DNA of 64,000 nucleotides from the NCBI RefSeq assembly GCF_024679095.1, contig NC_066577.1:1208351-1272350 (forward strand). The letters run 5' to 3'. The DNA comes from Eriocheir sinensis (Eukaryota > Arthropoda > Malacostraca > Decapoda > Varunidae). Position numbers and translations under genes: made by a program. The notes beneath the pieces were generated by a model. It worked only from the letters and a program-made list of their open reading frames with translations. It was not told the origin of the DNA and did not search any database. Shown piece after piece: positions 33,823-45,424 of this stretch. Position 1 is the stretch's first letter; every line of letters begins with the position of its first letter.

Positions 33823-34760
33823 GCCCCGACACACAGACAAGCTATCGCCGCTATCAGCGTGATTAGGTGTTTAACCCCTAAAGGGCCGGAGGCGGCTATA
33901 GCCGCTTTTCCACGGAAGGGCCGGGGGCGGTTATAGCCGCTTTGCTTTTTTCGCGCTAAATTTATTTACTTTTCGGTAATTTTCGATGACCATTCGTTGG
34001 CAACACTGCCAGAGATATGTTTAGGCTACTGCTTCAGAATCTTGCCCGCTCTCACGATGGACAGGCGTACTGACACGGATTCTGACGCGTCCGATTTCCT
34101 GCCAGACCCTGCCGAGCCCAGCAGAGCAACACGAGAATGAGAAGAGTATGCTACAATGACTCCCAAACCACACATCACAAGACTGTGTTACATAGAGAAA
34201 GCTTAGAGTATTGACTATATATAAGAATTAGAGCATGGGGGCATCCGTTTTCATTACGCACTAGTCAAGGCCACACAAGCGAAACGAACGCAGAGCGGGC
34301 AAGAGCCTCGCTAACTCCAAAAGTCTCTCCTCTTCAACTCAATATTTCTCCAAAACCACAGCACATAGAAACGTTTTCATGCAATAATTAAAAAGAAGAA
34401 GAGTTGATGATGACTATGACGACAAAGTAATTTGTTATTGCATTGTAGTTCAGCAGAATCAAGTGTGTGAATATAGGCTATTTTCGGTGTTTGGTGCTGA
34501 AGTGCCGGTCCTGTGGATGTTGTAGATGACCACCCAGGCCGGCCCTTTAGGGGTTAATGAAGCTGAGACGAGCCAAACAAGCCAGAAGACGAGAGTGGAT
34601 GTGTTAGTGGAAGGCACGTCGCGAACAAGAAAGTGTTTACTATCGACTCTTGAGGGAGCTGATATTTGAGGACCACAAGGCAATGAGGAACTGGATCAGG
34701 CTCGACAAGGACCAGTACAACAAACTTTTGGAGCCCTTATTCATATATAAATCATCTCTG
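33823..34760 (+). pseudogene. Harbinger-like transposase N-terminus (H1), split by a MITE
   Basis: ATG at about 33820 (MAPTHRQAIAAISVIRCL) leads up to a TTAA at 33871. After the MITE the frame resumes at 34554 with MKLRRAKQARRREWM, then YYRLLRELIFEDHKAMRNW and RLDKDQYNKLLEPLF, the Arg-rich and helical start usual in HARBI1-like transposases. One in-frame TAG follows REWMC, and coding resemblance fades after about 34745. The DDE catalytic domain is absent, so H1 is non-autonomous in this copy. Confidence 0.72.
33875..34553. mobile_element. piggyBac-like MITE, 679 bp, TTAA target
   Basis: Inverted ends CCCCTAAAGGGCCGG (33875) and CCGGCCCTTTAGGGG (ending 34553) are exact complements and are flanked by TTAA at 33871-33874 and 34554-34557. 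TTAA duplication with CCC-starting ends is the piggyBac signature. Near the left end a ~30-bp motif with GGCTATAGCCGC / GGTTATAGCCGC is repeated. There is no transposase ORF. Removing the MITE and one TTAA joins two halves of the Harbinger transposase frame. Confidence 0.85.
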
Positions 34761-35349
34761 TGGTTCCAGAGACACTATGGTTTCTTATGCTCTCAATAAG
34801 CAGTTCTTCTGAGAGTCTTGTCCACTGAGGGTGAGCCATTATTTATTGCAAGGTCTTCAAAGCGAGAGAAACACACGGAGTGTATCACATGTAAACAAGT
34901 TCTCGTCACACTAGACACTGTAGGCTTTTATGACACTATATTACAGAATGTAACTACATGTGTAATTGCTTTATTGAATATTTTAACCTATATTAAACAG
35001 TTGAATTCTTGCTTCTCATGAAAAACAGTGGTTTAATTTTAATATTTCCTCATCATCCACTATGGATTCTGATTTCATTAAAAAAAGTTGTTGACAACTT
35101 TCCATTTGAAGACGGTCATGTTCGTCTGATTCAAGACGTCGGAAAAGGAAGACGGAACATGCAAACAACGACGGAAATCGTAGACATCGACGGAAAATGT
35201 GTTAGTGTAACAGCGCCTTTAGCAAGTTCAGAAGAGCAGTCAGCGTGAAAATATCGATAGAAGATAGAGAGGCAAATTGGCGGCGGAATTTAAGAGGTAG
35301 AAGACTATCAGTAAGAGGAGGAGAGCTGATGCAACGAAGAGCCTTAGTA

Positions 35350-36015
<666 letters not shown>

Positions 36016-36019
36016 GGGA

Positions 36020-36115
36020 GTCATGGCGAGTGGCCCAAGGCTGTCCTAAAGACCATCACAAATGAACTCCGGGAGTCAGCATGAGCCAAGCAAGTCATCC
36101 TCTTCCAGTGTTTTT
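36020..36115 (+). mobile_element. Old internal fragment of the tRNA-SINE family
   Basis: GGCTGTCCTAAAGACCATCA and GAACTCCGGGAGTCAGCATG correspond to the body of the SINE at 44102-44453 (TGCTGTCCTGAAGACCACCC and GAGTTCCGGGGGGCAGCATG) with about 45 bp missing between. The tRNA-like head and tail are absent. Confidence 0.65.
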
Positions 36116-36139
36116 TGGGGTTTAAATCCTTTTCTGGTT

Positions 36140-37560
36140 GTTCTGTGATAGTTTGGATGAGCCCTCCCCCCCCTCAGAAAATACGCCCATTTTTTTGATG
36201 ATGTTGTTCAGGCATAAAGGTGAATGATGTCCTTTTCTTATATTTGATTTTTGATAGATTTTTTTTTTTATATATAATTATACTGTTATTTATTTATTTA
36301 TTTAACTTAATTTACTTTAATCTAATTTTTCTTTTGCTTGGTGTTTTCTTTTTCTTTTCATTATTTTCTTTTTTTATCTAATTTTCTTGGTGCTCTTTTA
36401 ATATCATCCTTTTTGATGCTCCATTGTCAGGATGAGCCTCTTTCACCCCAGAAAAGACTCACCCATGATTTTGGATGTTAGTCAGGGCCGAAAGGTGGAT
36501 GATTTGTCTATATATTTCTTTTTATCGATGTGATTCCATATTGTCATTTTTTTTGTGTGTTCTTTATCTATATTTTCCTTCTTCTATTCTTTTTCTAAAT
36601 TTCACCTTTACTCTGGTGTTGTTTTTGTTCTGTCCTCTTTCCTTGGTGTTCTCTCGTATCGCTTTTTCTTGGTGCTGTGTGCGGGTACTCCTGAGTCTCC
36701 TTCACCCCAGAAAAGACCCACTCGTACCAACACACAACACCACACGCCTTAATGCTAGAGTTGTTTGCCTTTTTGCCTGTGATTTTTTTGTTCATTATTG
36801 TAGTTGATGAGATGACACGGTAGTTTCCTTTTATCGATGTTGTGGTTCTGTATTATCATTTTTTGGTGGTATTTTTGTATATCTTCCTTCTTTCATTCTC
36901 TTTCTTTGTGATTACTTTTTTGGTATTGTTTCTGTTTTATCCTCTTTTTCTTGTTGTTCTCTTCAATCGCCTTTTCTTGGTGCTGTGTGCGGGTACTCCT
37001 GAGTCTCCTTCACCCCAGAAAAGACTCACTCGTCCCAGCATACAACACCAAACGCCTTCTTCTTGTATTCTTTTCTATATCATTCTTATTCCTGGTGCGG
37101 TTTCTGTTCTATCCTCATTTCTTGTTGTTCTCTTCTATCGCCTTTTCTTGGTGCTGTGTGCTGGTACGGGTAAGTCTCTTTCACCCCAGAAAAGACCCAC
37201 CCATACCAACACACAACACCACACGCCTTAATGCTAGATTTTTTTTGGCTTTTTGTCGTTTTGTGATTTTTTTGTTCATTTTTTAGTTTATGATATGACA
37301 CGATAGTTTCCTTTTATCGATGTTGTGGTTCTGTATTATCGTTTTGGTGGTCTTTTTCTATATCTTCCTTCTTCTTTTATTCTCTTTCTGTATGCTTACT
37401 TTTCCGGTATTGTTTCTATTTTATCCTCTTTCTTTGTGTTCTCTTGTATCGCCTTTTCTTGGTGCTGTGTGCTGGTACGGGCAAGTCTCCTTCACCCCAG
37501 AAAAGACTAACTCATACCAACACACAACACCACACGCCTTCATGCTAGATTTTTGTCTTC
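36140..37560 (+). repeat. Tandem repeat, ~310-bp units, six copies
   Basis: The motif CACCCCAGAAAAGAC recurs at about 36434, 36702, 37011, 37180 and 37493, with a diverged sixth unit near 36160. Spacings of about 309 and 314 show a ~310-bp unit, one unit being cut to about 170. Units share TTGGTGCTGTGTGC(G/T)GGTAC before the motif and CAACACACAACACCA after it. ORFs across it are T-rich and differ between units, so it looks like satellite DNA rather than a protein repeat. Confidence 0.85.
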
Positions 37561-37649
37561 TCTGATTTTTTCTGTTGTTTTTGTAGAGATGGCACGATTG
37601 CCTTCAGTTATTTCCTTCTACAACGTATAATGAACGTGTCATTACCTCT

Positions 37650-37985
37650 GTCGTCTGGTTATTGAGATGGTCAGAACTGTTTTGCTGGCCCCGCCCCCCG
37701 CCCCTGGACCCTCGGGATCTCCAGCACCGCCATGAACGCCCCGGGGGAGCCGAGGCGCTCTGCCGGGACTCCTGGGCCCTGCGACGCTCGCCAGGAAGAC
37801 CTTGGGCCCCTGACGCTCCCCAGCCCCGCCGAGGCGAGGAGGGTTGGAGCAAGACCTGCCTCTTAAAACCACCAGACGGGAATATTAAGTTAATCGAAAA
37901 TACCGTGAAGGCGCCGATCACGGAGTTTGTCGGATCCGGGATGGCAGAACGAAGGGCCGAAGGAGCGTGACAGATCATCCTGAGA
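37650..37985. other. GC-rich island of unknown origin
   Basis: Sharp change to GC-rich DNA with many CG dinucleotides. A plus-strand ORF of 102 codons (37662-37970) ends KPPDGNIKLIENTVK, TEFVGSG; an ATG at 37733 opens MNAPGEPRRSAGTPG for 44 codons in another frame; a minus-strand ORF of 124 codons (37604-37978) overlaps. None is recognisable. It could be a host exon or promoter. Confidence 0.3.
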
Positions 37986-38058
37986 AGTGACCTTGGAATG
38001 GTTTCCGGGGCAGAATCCGTTTGTCTCTTTCCTTCTTGCTTCCCTGGTTGCTTGTTTT

Positions 38059-38499
<441 letters not shown>

Positions 38500-39097
38500 C
38501 TTTTCCTTTTCCCTTTCTATCTCTCTACCCTTCCTCGGCTCATTTCCATCCCGACGTGTAGGTGAAAGGAAGAAAAAAACGAAATAAGACGGAGAGCATG
38601 AATGAATTGAAGGGGTAGTAGAGTAAGAAAAAAGATAAGGGAGGGACAAGATGATCAAGAATAGAATAGGAGGAAATGAAGGAGGAACGAAGAAGGAAGT
38701 TGAGTGTGTGTGTGTGGGCGTGACAAGGGCGTGGGGAGCCAGGCTGTTTTGCTGCTCCCCCTCGGCGCTGGTCAGTGGCGTGGCGGGGCCTGACAGACAG
38801 ACGTGAAGCTCTTAAGGGAAAGGTTTTGCCCACTGCTTCTTCGTCTCAAATCGTGACCTCGACTTGCCTTACCTCTGGTCTTCGTGTTCTGTTTCTTTGT
38901 CTTCTTTTCTCGTCTTTTCCTTTGGTTCTTTCGTGTTCTGGTTCTTGGTTTTCTTTGTATTTTCAACTTCGTTTTTCGTTTTCTTTATCTTTTTAATTTT
39001 GTTTTTCGTGCTTCGTTTTTCTCCACTTTTTTTCTTTCTTCTTCGTCGTCAGTTCATTTTTTTTTTCTTAATTTTCTGCCACCTTTTCTCCTCCTGC

Positions 39098-39282
39098 TCC
39101 TTATCTTCCTCCTCCTCCTCCTCCTCCTCCTCTTCCCCCTCTTTTTTATCTCCTTGTTCCTGTTTTCTTTTCTGCCTCCTCAACCTCCTCGTCCTCTTTT
39201 CTTTTCCATCCTCTCATCCTTCTCTTCATCCATATCAACTCCCTCCTCCTCCTCCTCCTCCTCCTCCTCCTCCTCCTCACCC
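39098..39282. repeat. Two (TCC)n microsatellites
   Basis: TCC triplets at about 39108-39132 and 39243-39280. Confidence 0.93.
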
Positions 39283-39618
39283 CCCTGTGTTATAACGTGC
39301 TCGTGGGTCGTGTCTAATACCCTGATAGGCGATCAAACCCCTTATCTCACCCCCATTAGGTGGTATCGCTGCCCATGAGTCACCCTGAGTAGCTCCACTT
39401 CCCTCCCCTTCCCTTCACCTTCCCCTTCCCCCTTCCTCTCCCCCTTCCCCTCCCCCCATCCCCCCATTCGCCTGACAGCCTCCCCGGAAGGTCCATCAGG
39501 TAAAGCCGCCTGCCCACGCTGCCTTGATCTCCACATTTGTTCTCCACACTGTTAGCGGATTTTGTCTCCTTGCCGGTCTCCATTTACCTCCCGTGCCCTA
39601 AATATCTCCCCTCCACTT

Positions 39619-40164
39619 GCAAGCAGCGGCCTTGTATCTCTACCTCACAACCTCCACTCATTATCTTTCTTGCCTTGCCTTACCTTACCTATTTTTAACA
39701 GTGTCTCTGTACTCTCCACCCCACAACCTCCACTAACTATCCATATCTTACCTTGCCTTACCTTACCTATTCTCAACAGTGTCTTTGTACTCTCCACCCC
39801 ACAACCTCCACTAACTATCCATATCTTACCTTGCCTTACCTTACCTATTCTCAACAGTGTCTTTGTACTCTCCACCCCACAACCTCCACTAACTATCCAT
39901 ATCTTACCTTGCCTTACCTTACCTATTCTCAACAGTGTCTCTGTACTCTTCACCCCACAACCTCCACTAACTATTCATTTCTTACCTTGCCTTACCTTAC
40001 CTTATCTTAACAGTGTCTTTGTACTCTCCACCCCACAACCTCCACTAACTATCCATCTCTTACCTTGCCTTACCTTACCTATTTTTAACAGTGTTTTTGT
40101 AATCTTCACCCCACAACCTCCACCTTGCCTAAAATTACCTTACCTTACCTCTCCTTACCTTACC
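39619..40164 (+). repeat. 78-bp minisatellite, seven units
   Basis: Units start at 39619, 39697, 39775, 39853, 39931, 40009 and 40087, each 78 bp. Each contains GT(C/T)T(C/T)TGTA, CACAACCTCCACTAACTATC and CTTGCCTTACCTTACCTA. Because 78 is divisible by three, it yields a long 26-residue-repeat ORF (39562-40440) that is an artefact. P1 has only about two diverged units (22290-22450). Confidence 0.95.
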
Positions 40165-40812
40165 GTACGTATCTTTCTTACCTGTCTCCACTGGCCTCCA
40201 TTTGACATCCTTATCCTAAGGCGACTTTACACATGGCAACTCGTGGCTGGCAATACAGGCGCGACGTGCTGCCGGCAGCATTTTGGGTCTGGGTCTGGGT
40301 CTGGGAGCTCTTCTCGTGGCAAGTTCTCTGCAGCTGAGCGTGTCCGTCTTGTATTGCCGACTGGCGGCTGGGTAAACAACATGTCGATGTCGGCGACAAT
40401 AAAACAAGGAATGACAGATGCAGATACTATATTAGGCTAATGGACCAAACTCATTGTGGTTTTAAGATATGGTAGTAGCCTTTTGGGGTGTCTGGGATGA
40501 ATTCATGCCCTTGCATTTACTAGTTAATTGAAGGTGGAATACATTGAATCTCAATCTCAATCACCAGAAACCTATAACAGACAATGTCTCACGGCACAAA
40601 TGGACCGTATTGGCTATCCGGCGGCGACTCGGAGACAAGTACTGTTTTGACTTAACTCGACTCCTCTTTTCTATTTCGGGAAAAATAATACTACCGGCTG
40701 TCGTTTGGAGCCAAATGTCCAAACGTGGTACCTGCTGGCGCAGGCCCGCAACCTCCTGAACAGCCCAAACAGCCAAAACACAGCTTGGGAGGTTTCGTAT
40801 TTTTTCGCCCAG

Positions 40813-42156
40813 GGCCCGAATTTACAATTAATCTTAAACCGCTAAGTTTGACTTTAGGGCGAGTTTAACTTTATTCTTCATCTTATCCCTCATAAGTTAA
40901 TCTTAGCTGACGGGATATTTTAGGCGGGCCCAAACCCGTCTTAAGGAGCCTAAGTCGAACTTCAGTCGCCAAGATGGCCGAGCGTCAACAAGCCCGTCAG
41001 CGCCTAGAGAAGACTTTTCAAGAGCGAAGAGACGTTCTGAATACTTTGAGTGACGCAGAACTATTGAAACGCTACAGACTGGATCGTGCAGGAGTACTGT
41101 TCGTAACGGATTTGGTGAGAGGGGCCCTGCAAAGCCCTACTTCAAGGAGTTTTGCATTGACACCCGAAATGAAAGTAATTATTACACTGCGTTACTTAGC
41201 CACAGGAAAATGCAGATGTGTAACAGTGATGATCTTGGTCCATCACAGTCGTCAGTAAGCAAAGCGATCACCGATACCCTCAAGGCACTTACACAACCAG
41301 CCATACTTGTCCAATTCATTCGATTTCCTCGCACCGTCCCTGAAATCCGAGAGAAACAACAAGAATTTGTGCAAGTTGCAAACTTCCCTGGCATTGTTGG
41401 TGTAATAGATTGCACGCATGTCAGGATACCCCCAGGGAATATGAAGCAGACCATGTCAACAGGAAGAATTTCCATAGCATAAACACACAATTAGTGTTTG
41501 ATGCCAAATATAATATTCTTAATGTTGTAGCTAATTGGCCTGGGTCCACTCATGATGCTCGTATTTGGCGTGAGAGTGGCCTCAAACGCATGTTTGAGGA
41601 TCATCGTATACCACCGGATTCATGTCATCTATTAGGGGACAGTGGCTACCCTTGCAGACGGTATCTGTTGACTCCCTTCCCTCTACTATGTGTAGTGTGT
41701 GGCAGTCTCTCCAATTCACTCCCCTTTTCCTCTTGGGAGAAGTGAAAGCGGCAGTATTTTCCATGATTACTTCGTCAGAGGGTGGGTGATGCAAGAATGA
41801 GGAAGACGAACAGGAACGCGTGTCCGTGTTTACATTCAAGAGAAAAAAAAAAGAATATCACCTTGCGCGGATGATAAACGTAACCTTTATTTTATAAATA
41901 CTACCTTATTATGCCCATATTTCTGAAGAATATCATCATGTAACATTGATAAAGTAGTATTACTACATATTCAATCACTGAAGTGTCGCAATTCTGCAAT
42001 TTAAAAAATACATCTTTTGCCAGGACAAATTTTCATACTGGATCAGCTGCTGAGTGAAGTTGAACTTATTTTTTCATTTAAGCTCAGCTATAAGTTAAAC
42101 TTGAGATTCAGTGGAACTTTTAAGTTAAAGATTATGATTAATTGTAAATTCGGGCC
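40813..42156 (+). mobile_element. PIF/Harbinger element H3, 1344 bp, inside the palindrome
   Basis: Inverted ends GGCCCGAATTTACAATTAAT (left, 40813) and the exact complement ending 42156, flanked by CAG at 40810-40812 and 42157-42159. A 3-bp duplication fits PIF/Harbinger. It sits within the left arm of the foldback: removing it and one CAG restores TTTCGCCCAG-GGCTTTATTTTG, which is mirrored by the other arm near 42386-42410. It encodes a broken Harbinger transposase. Confidence 0.9.
40974..41745 (+). pseudogene. Harbinger transposase (DDE_Tnp_4, HARBI1-like), broken
   Basis: The transposase cuts and joins element ends. ATG 40974 (context CCAAG-ATG-G) begins MAERQQARQRLEKTF. LRYLATG is followed by CNSDDLGPSQSSVSKAI, a DNA-binding helix-turn-helix-like segment. 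The first catalytic Asp is in [10 protein letters not shown] and the second in LLGDSGYPC. Coding runs in frame 3, then frame 2 from about 41208, then frame 1 from about 41425. Both shifts coincide with homopolymers (AAAA and CCCCC). Similarity ends after RRYLLTPF, so the region that would hold the third catalytic residue (Glu) is missing. Confidence 0.88.
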
Positions 42157-42963
42157 CAGGGCTTTATTTTGCTCTCCAGCAGCTTAAGAATGATTTAACT
42201 TGCTGTTAAATAATGTTAGTTTAAGTTTCTGTAGCTATTATGAATTCTGGTCTTAAGATAAGTGTTTACAGACGCCCTCTCGCTGGAGAGGGCGTCTTGT
42301 AAATCACTTATCTTAAAACCAAAGTCAAAATAGCTACAGGTATAAACTAACAATTATTAACATCAACAAATCATTCTTAAGCTACTGAGCAAAATAAAAC
42401 TATGGGCGAAAAAAATACGAAACCTCCCAAGCTGTGTTTTGGCTGTTTGGGCCGCTCAGGAGACTGCGGCCCGCGGCACATTGGCCCCTCAGTGGTCACA
42501 CACACCACACACAGACGCAAACCTTAAAGCCTTACCAGCAAAGGGTAAATACATTTTTTCTACCATTTGGCCCCAAACGACAGCCAGTATTATTTTTTTT
42601 CCGAAATAGAAAAGAGGAACCGAGTTAAGTCAAAACAGTTCTTGTCTCCGAGTCGCCGCCGGATAGCCAATACGGTCCATTGGGGACCTGGCACCCAAAT
42701 GCCCACACCATAATTAACCGCCAACCTAATCGTATGAGGCATTCTAGATTACTTGATGATTGGAGTGAATTATCATTGTTGGGGCAAAGTTAAATGATTT
42801 TTCTCTTTGAAATAGTTATTTTTGAATCTAAAATACGTCCTGATGCTCCCGGCGGCTCCTCCCACGTGTGAAGGTACTTGCTCCCGAGAGCACCCAGCCG
42901 GTCTAGCCGCTAGATCGTCGCGGCTGTATTGCCGGCCAGGTATTGCCACGTGTAAAGCCGCCT

Positions 42964-43480
42964 TTACCTTACCTTATCTCTCTGACTTATCTCCATTCTC
43001 CAATGGCGTCCACTTGGTACCTTTCATTGGTCTTTTTTTTTCTCCTTCCCATCCTCCTCCTCCTCCCACACTTGAGTGGAATTCCTCCAGGAATTCCACT
43101 CGCCATATTTCTATTACTTCCCTCGTCTTCACTACTTCCACTTCTTTTTCTTCATCAGTTTCCTTCAACTAATATCCTTTTTCCACACTTCCTTCCTCCA
43201 TCTGCTACCACTACAACCAGTCAGTCTCCTCCTCCTCCTCCGCCAATACCGTCCAATCACACCTTCATCCCTCCTCAGTTAACCTCAATATGCCACCAAC
43301 CTCTTACCTGCTAATCTCTATGAACCTCAACCCTTCCAATTTCCCTGTGCTAATCTCTATTACCTCCTCCTCCTCCTCCGTCTCCAACCCCCCCCCCCCC
43401 CACATACACACACAGGTCAGGATACACACACTTCCTGCGAAATAATCAAAATCCAAATTATGATCGGACTCAGCCATTTA
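42964..43480. other. P2 sequence matching 22480-22960 of P1, no gene
   Basis: Pyrimidine-rich with TCATCAGTTTCCTTC and TCC runs shared with P1. A short perfect inverted repeat GGAATTCCTCC/AGGAATTCC lies near 43079-43098. Confidence 0.6.
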
Positions 43481-43485
43481 ACGTG

Positions 43486-43486
43486 T

Positions 43487-43542
<56 letters not shown>

Positions 43543-43592
43543 TGCTACCACGACCTACCAGTTGATTTGCACAATGAAAATGTATGTTGCGT

Positions 43593-43623
<31 letters not shown>

Positions 43624-43630
43624 GAAACGT

Positions 43631-43690
<60 letters not shown>
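43486..43690. repeat. Microsatellite trio (GT)n, (GA)n, (AC)n in P2
   Basis: GT about 43486-43540, GA 43593-43620, AC 43634-43690, homologous by position to 23008-23338. Confidence 0.97.
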
Positions 43691-43692
<2 letters not shown>

Positions 43693-44101
43693 TTGCCCAA
43701 TTAACGCCACTCCATCCGTCTCTTGAGGTGCAGGTGTGTGTTCGATGAGACAGACAGGTGTAGAGGCAGGAAGACGGGCAGATAAGATGGACAATAAATA
43801 GACGAGCAATTAGACGGACAGGTACACACGCACGAACACGAACAAGATCGACGAGAAGGGGCAAAGGAAGAAGAAAAGGAAGAGGTTATACGGTAAATAG
43901 ATGAGTAATTTTGATAATAAAGGTTGGTGAGAAGATGAGAATATGGCACACAAACAATGTATGACTAACGTAAAACATGTTGAGATGGAATATAAGAAAA
44001 TCAGAAACTCGTGCTAGAAGAAATATTGAATTAATATATAGGGTTAAACACTCGCATAGGTATATAAGTACCTATATGGAGCTTCGGCGAAATAAGCTTT
44101 A
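43691..44101. other. P2 sequence matching P1 23340-24040, no gene
   Basis: Starts with the shared AACGCCACTCCATCCGTCTC; purine-rich afterwards with no domain-bearing ORF. Confidence 0.5.
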
Positions 44102-44453
44102 GGGTAGGCGGTGGCTGAACTGGTAGCGTACTGGGCCCACATTCACCGCGTGATGGACGACGCGGGTTCGAATCCCCACGCTACCACCTCGGATTTTTCA
44201 GTCACCGCCGAGTGAATTAAAACTACCCACATGCTGTCCTGAAGACCACCCATCAACCCGGACTCTAGAGGAAGCCGTCCAAGCGAATCAAGAACGAGTT
44301 CCGGGGGGCAGCATGAGTCAATGCAAGATGGCGCCACTATAAACACTCACCTGCGCCAGGCCAGGCCCCACCTGGAAGAAGCCTTGGGCCGACCATCAGG
44401 CCCCGCCGGGAAGATGCCTACCGGCGCAATAGGCAACGTAAAAAAAAAAAAAG
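44102..44453 (+). mobile_element. tRNA-derived SINE, ~350 bp
   Basis: The head carries a canonical pol III A box (TGGCTGAACTGG, 44112-44123) and B box (GGTTCGAATCC, 44165-44175) 41 bp apart, as in tRNA genes. A tRNA-unrelated body follows and the element ends in a 13-base A run at about 44440-44453. The body does not match the 3' ends of the CR1 or LINE-Q copies here, so the partner LINE is unknown. P1 lacks it. A second, decayed body fragment is at 36020-36115. Confidence 0.87.
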
Positions 44454-45424
44454 CAGAATTGAATAGCGTGTATTCCAAAGAAACGCATGGCCTGCTATAT
44501 TGGGCGTTATTTATTTATTCTAGTTTTTAAAGGATCATATCAAGAATAGGCCGAGGGAGCAGGACACCTCTTGTAGCACCCACCCGCTGCTGAGGGCGCC
44601 GAGGCGCGGGTGGAAGTAATGGTGGGAAAAACGATGTGCAGGTGAATTTATAGAAAGTTAGATAGAATGAGGAACTAATGGGGCAGGGAGAAAGGAAGAA
44701 GGAAAAGGTCAGTAAATCAAGACTAATAAAGATGCGTTTATACGCAGCTTGAAAGATAAATTCTGAAGAATATAACGTTAGGTCACTTGAATCATTTTTG
44801 GCTGTAAAAAAGAAAAAAAGTAAGGAAAGGACTTTTTACTAGAAAAAAAGTAAGTAAAAGGTTAAAGTAAAAAAGTAAACCTGGAGTAAAAACTAAGGAA
44901 GTTAAATTGAAAAAAAAAATGTAAGACTTTATTGCTGTAAATATTGAAGAAAAAAGTAAAAAAAAAAGAGAAGAAAAGAAGAAACACAATAAAAAGAAAA
45001 GTAAAAAAATGAGAAAGGCAAGAAAATTGTCACTAAGAATAAAAGAAAAAGTAAATAAAGAAAGATAGAAAATGTCACTAACAAGAAAATAAAAGAAAAA
45101 AGGCCAACCAGCCCGAGGTGGCTCTTGTCCCTCGATCCTGCAGCAAAGAAAGGAATTTGTGTTGCTTTATTGAATTAGTGGCTGACGCTCTCTCCTCCTC
45201 CCCCCCCGCGTGCCCTTTCCCCCAATAACACCCACGAACACTCTCTCTCCCCATCCTCTTCCTTCTACCCAAGCAACTTTTTCCTTTCTCTTCCTTCCCA
45301 CTTTCCTCTCGAAATTGTCTCCCAAATTTGATCACCTTTGTTGACTTTCTACAACCACAGATTGCTCCTATCTTGTTCCCATTCGCGTATCTTCCTCCTC
45401 CTCCTCCTCCTCCTCAGTGTCAAA
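44454..45424. other. P2 sequence, A-rich then TCC-rich, no gene
   Basis: AAAAG-rich DNA (44800-45095) matches the A-rich part of P1 (24120-24340), followed by the shared GGAATTTGTGTTGCTT block and a TCC tract (45392-45414) into which LINE-R inserted. Confidence 0.5.

Larger units (their letters stand above)
31225..35218 (+). mobile_element. PIF/Harbinger-type DNA transposon H1 (nested in LINE-Q)
   Basis: Terminal inverted repeats: left AGGCGCTGGTACACTAGCAC at 31225, and the reverse complement of the right end AGGCGCTGTTACACTAACAC ending 35218, continuing ATTTTCCGTC on both. A TTA flanks each side (31222-31224, 35219-35221), the TWA target duplication expected for PIF/Harbinger. The host LINE-Q sequence is continuous when element plus one TTA is removed. 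It contains the N-terminus of a Harbinger-like transposase, plus CR1 copy C and a piggyBac-like MITE. Without these, about 0.9 kb remain. Confidence 0.88.
40601..42679. repeat. Large palindromic (foldback) element inside H2
   Basis: The left arm from TGGACCGTATTGGCTATCC (40601) to TTTCGCCCAG (40812) is the inverted complement of 42390-42679 (GGGCGAAAAAAATACGAAACC to CGGTCCA). Long stretches match almost exactly, such as GGCGGCGACTCGGAGACAAG. The arms continue inward (CTTTATTTTGCTC near 42162, GAGCAAAATAAA near 42390) to a hairpin centre GACGCCCTCT / AGAGGGCGTC at about 42272-42297. Without the inserted Harbinger copy it is about 735 bp. No ORF. Confidence 0.85.
40219..42963. mobile_element. 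Outer Harbinger-like element H2 (host of the nest)
   Basis: Inverted ends: left AGGCGACTTTACACATGGCA and right, on the other strand, AGGCGGCTTTACACGTGGCA, followed on both by a CTGGC(C/T)GGCAATACAG-like sub-terminal match. Flanking triplets are CTA (40216-40218) and TTA (42964-42966), compatible with a decayed TWA duplication. P1 lacks the element at the equivalent site. No transposase of its own is visible; the central part is taken up by a foldback structure. Confidence 0.82.

Noticed and set aside
33682..33936. 84-codon plus-strand ORF as a gene
   Set aside because: It fuses antisense CR1 sequence, the start of the Harbinger transposase and the MITE end; only the middle part is real coding sequence.
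39562..40440. 292-codon ORF with 26-residue repeats as a repeat protein
   Set aside because: It arises from a 78-bp minisatellite divisible by three; P1 lacks the expansion and the frame.
44102..44190. Functional tRNA gene
   Set aside because: A and B boxes are present, but the sequence runs directly into a SINE body with an A tail and there is no clean acceptor-stem ending.
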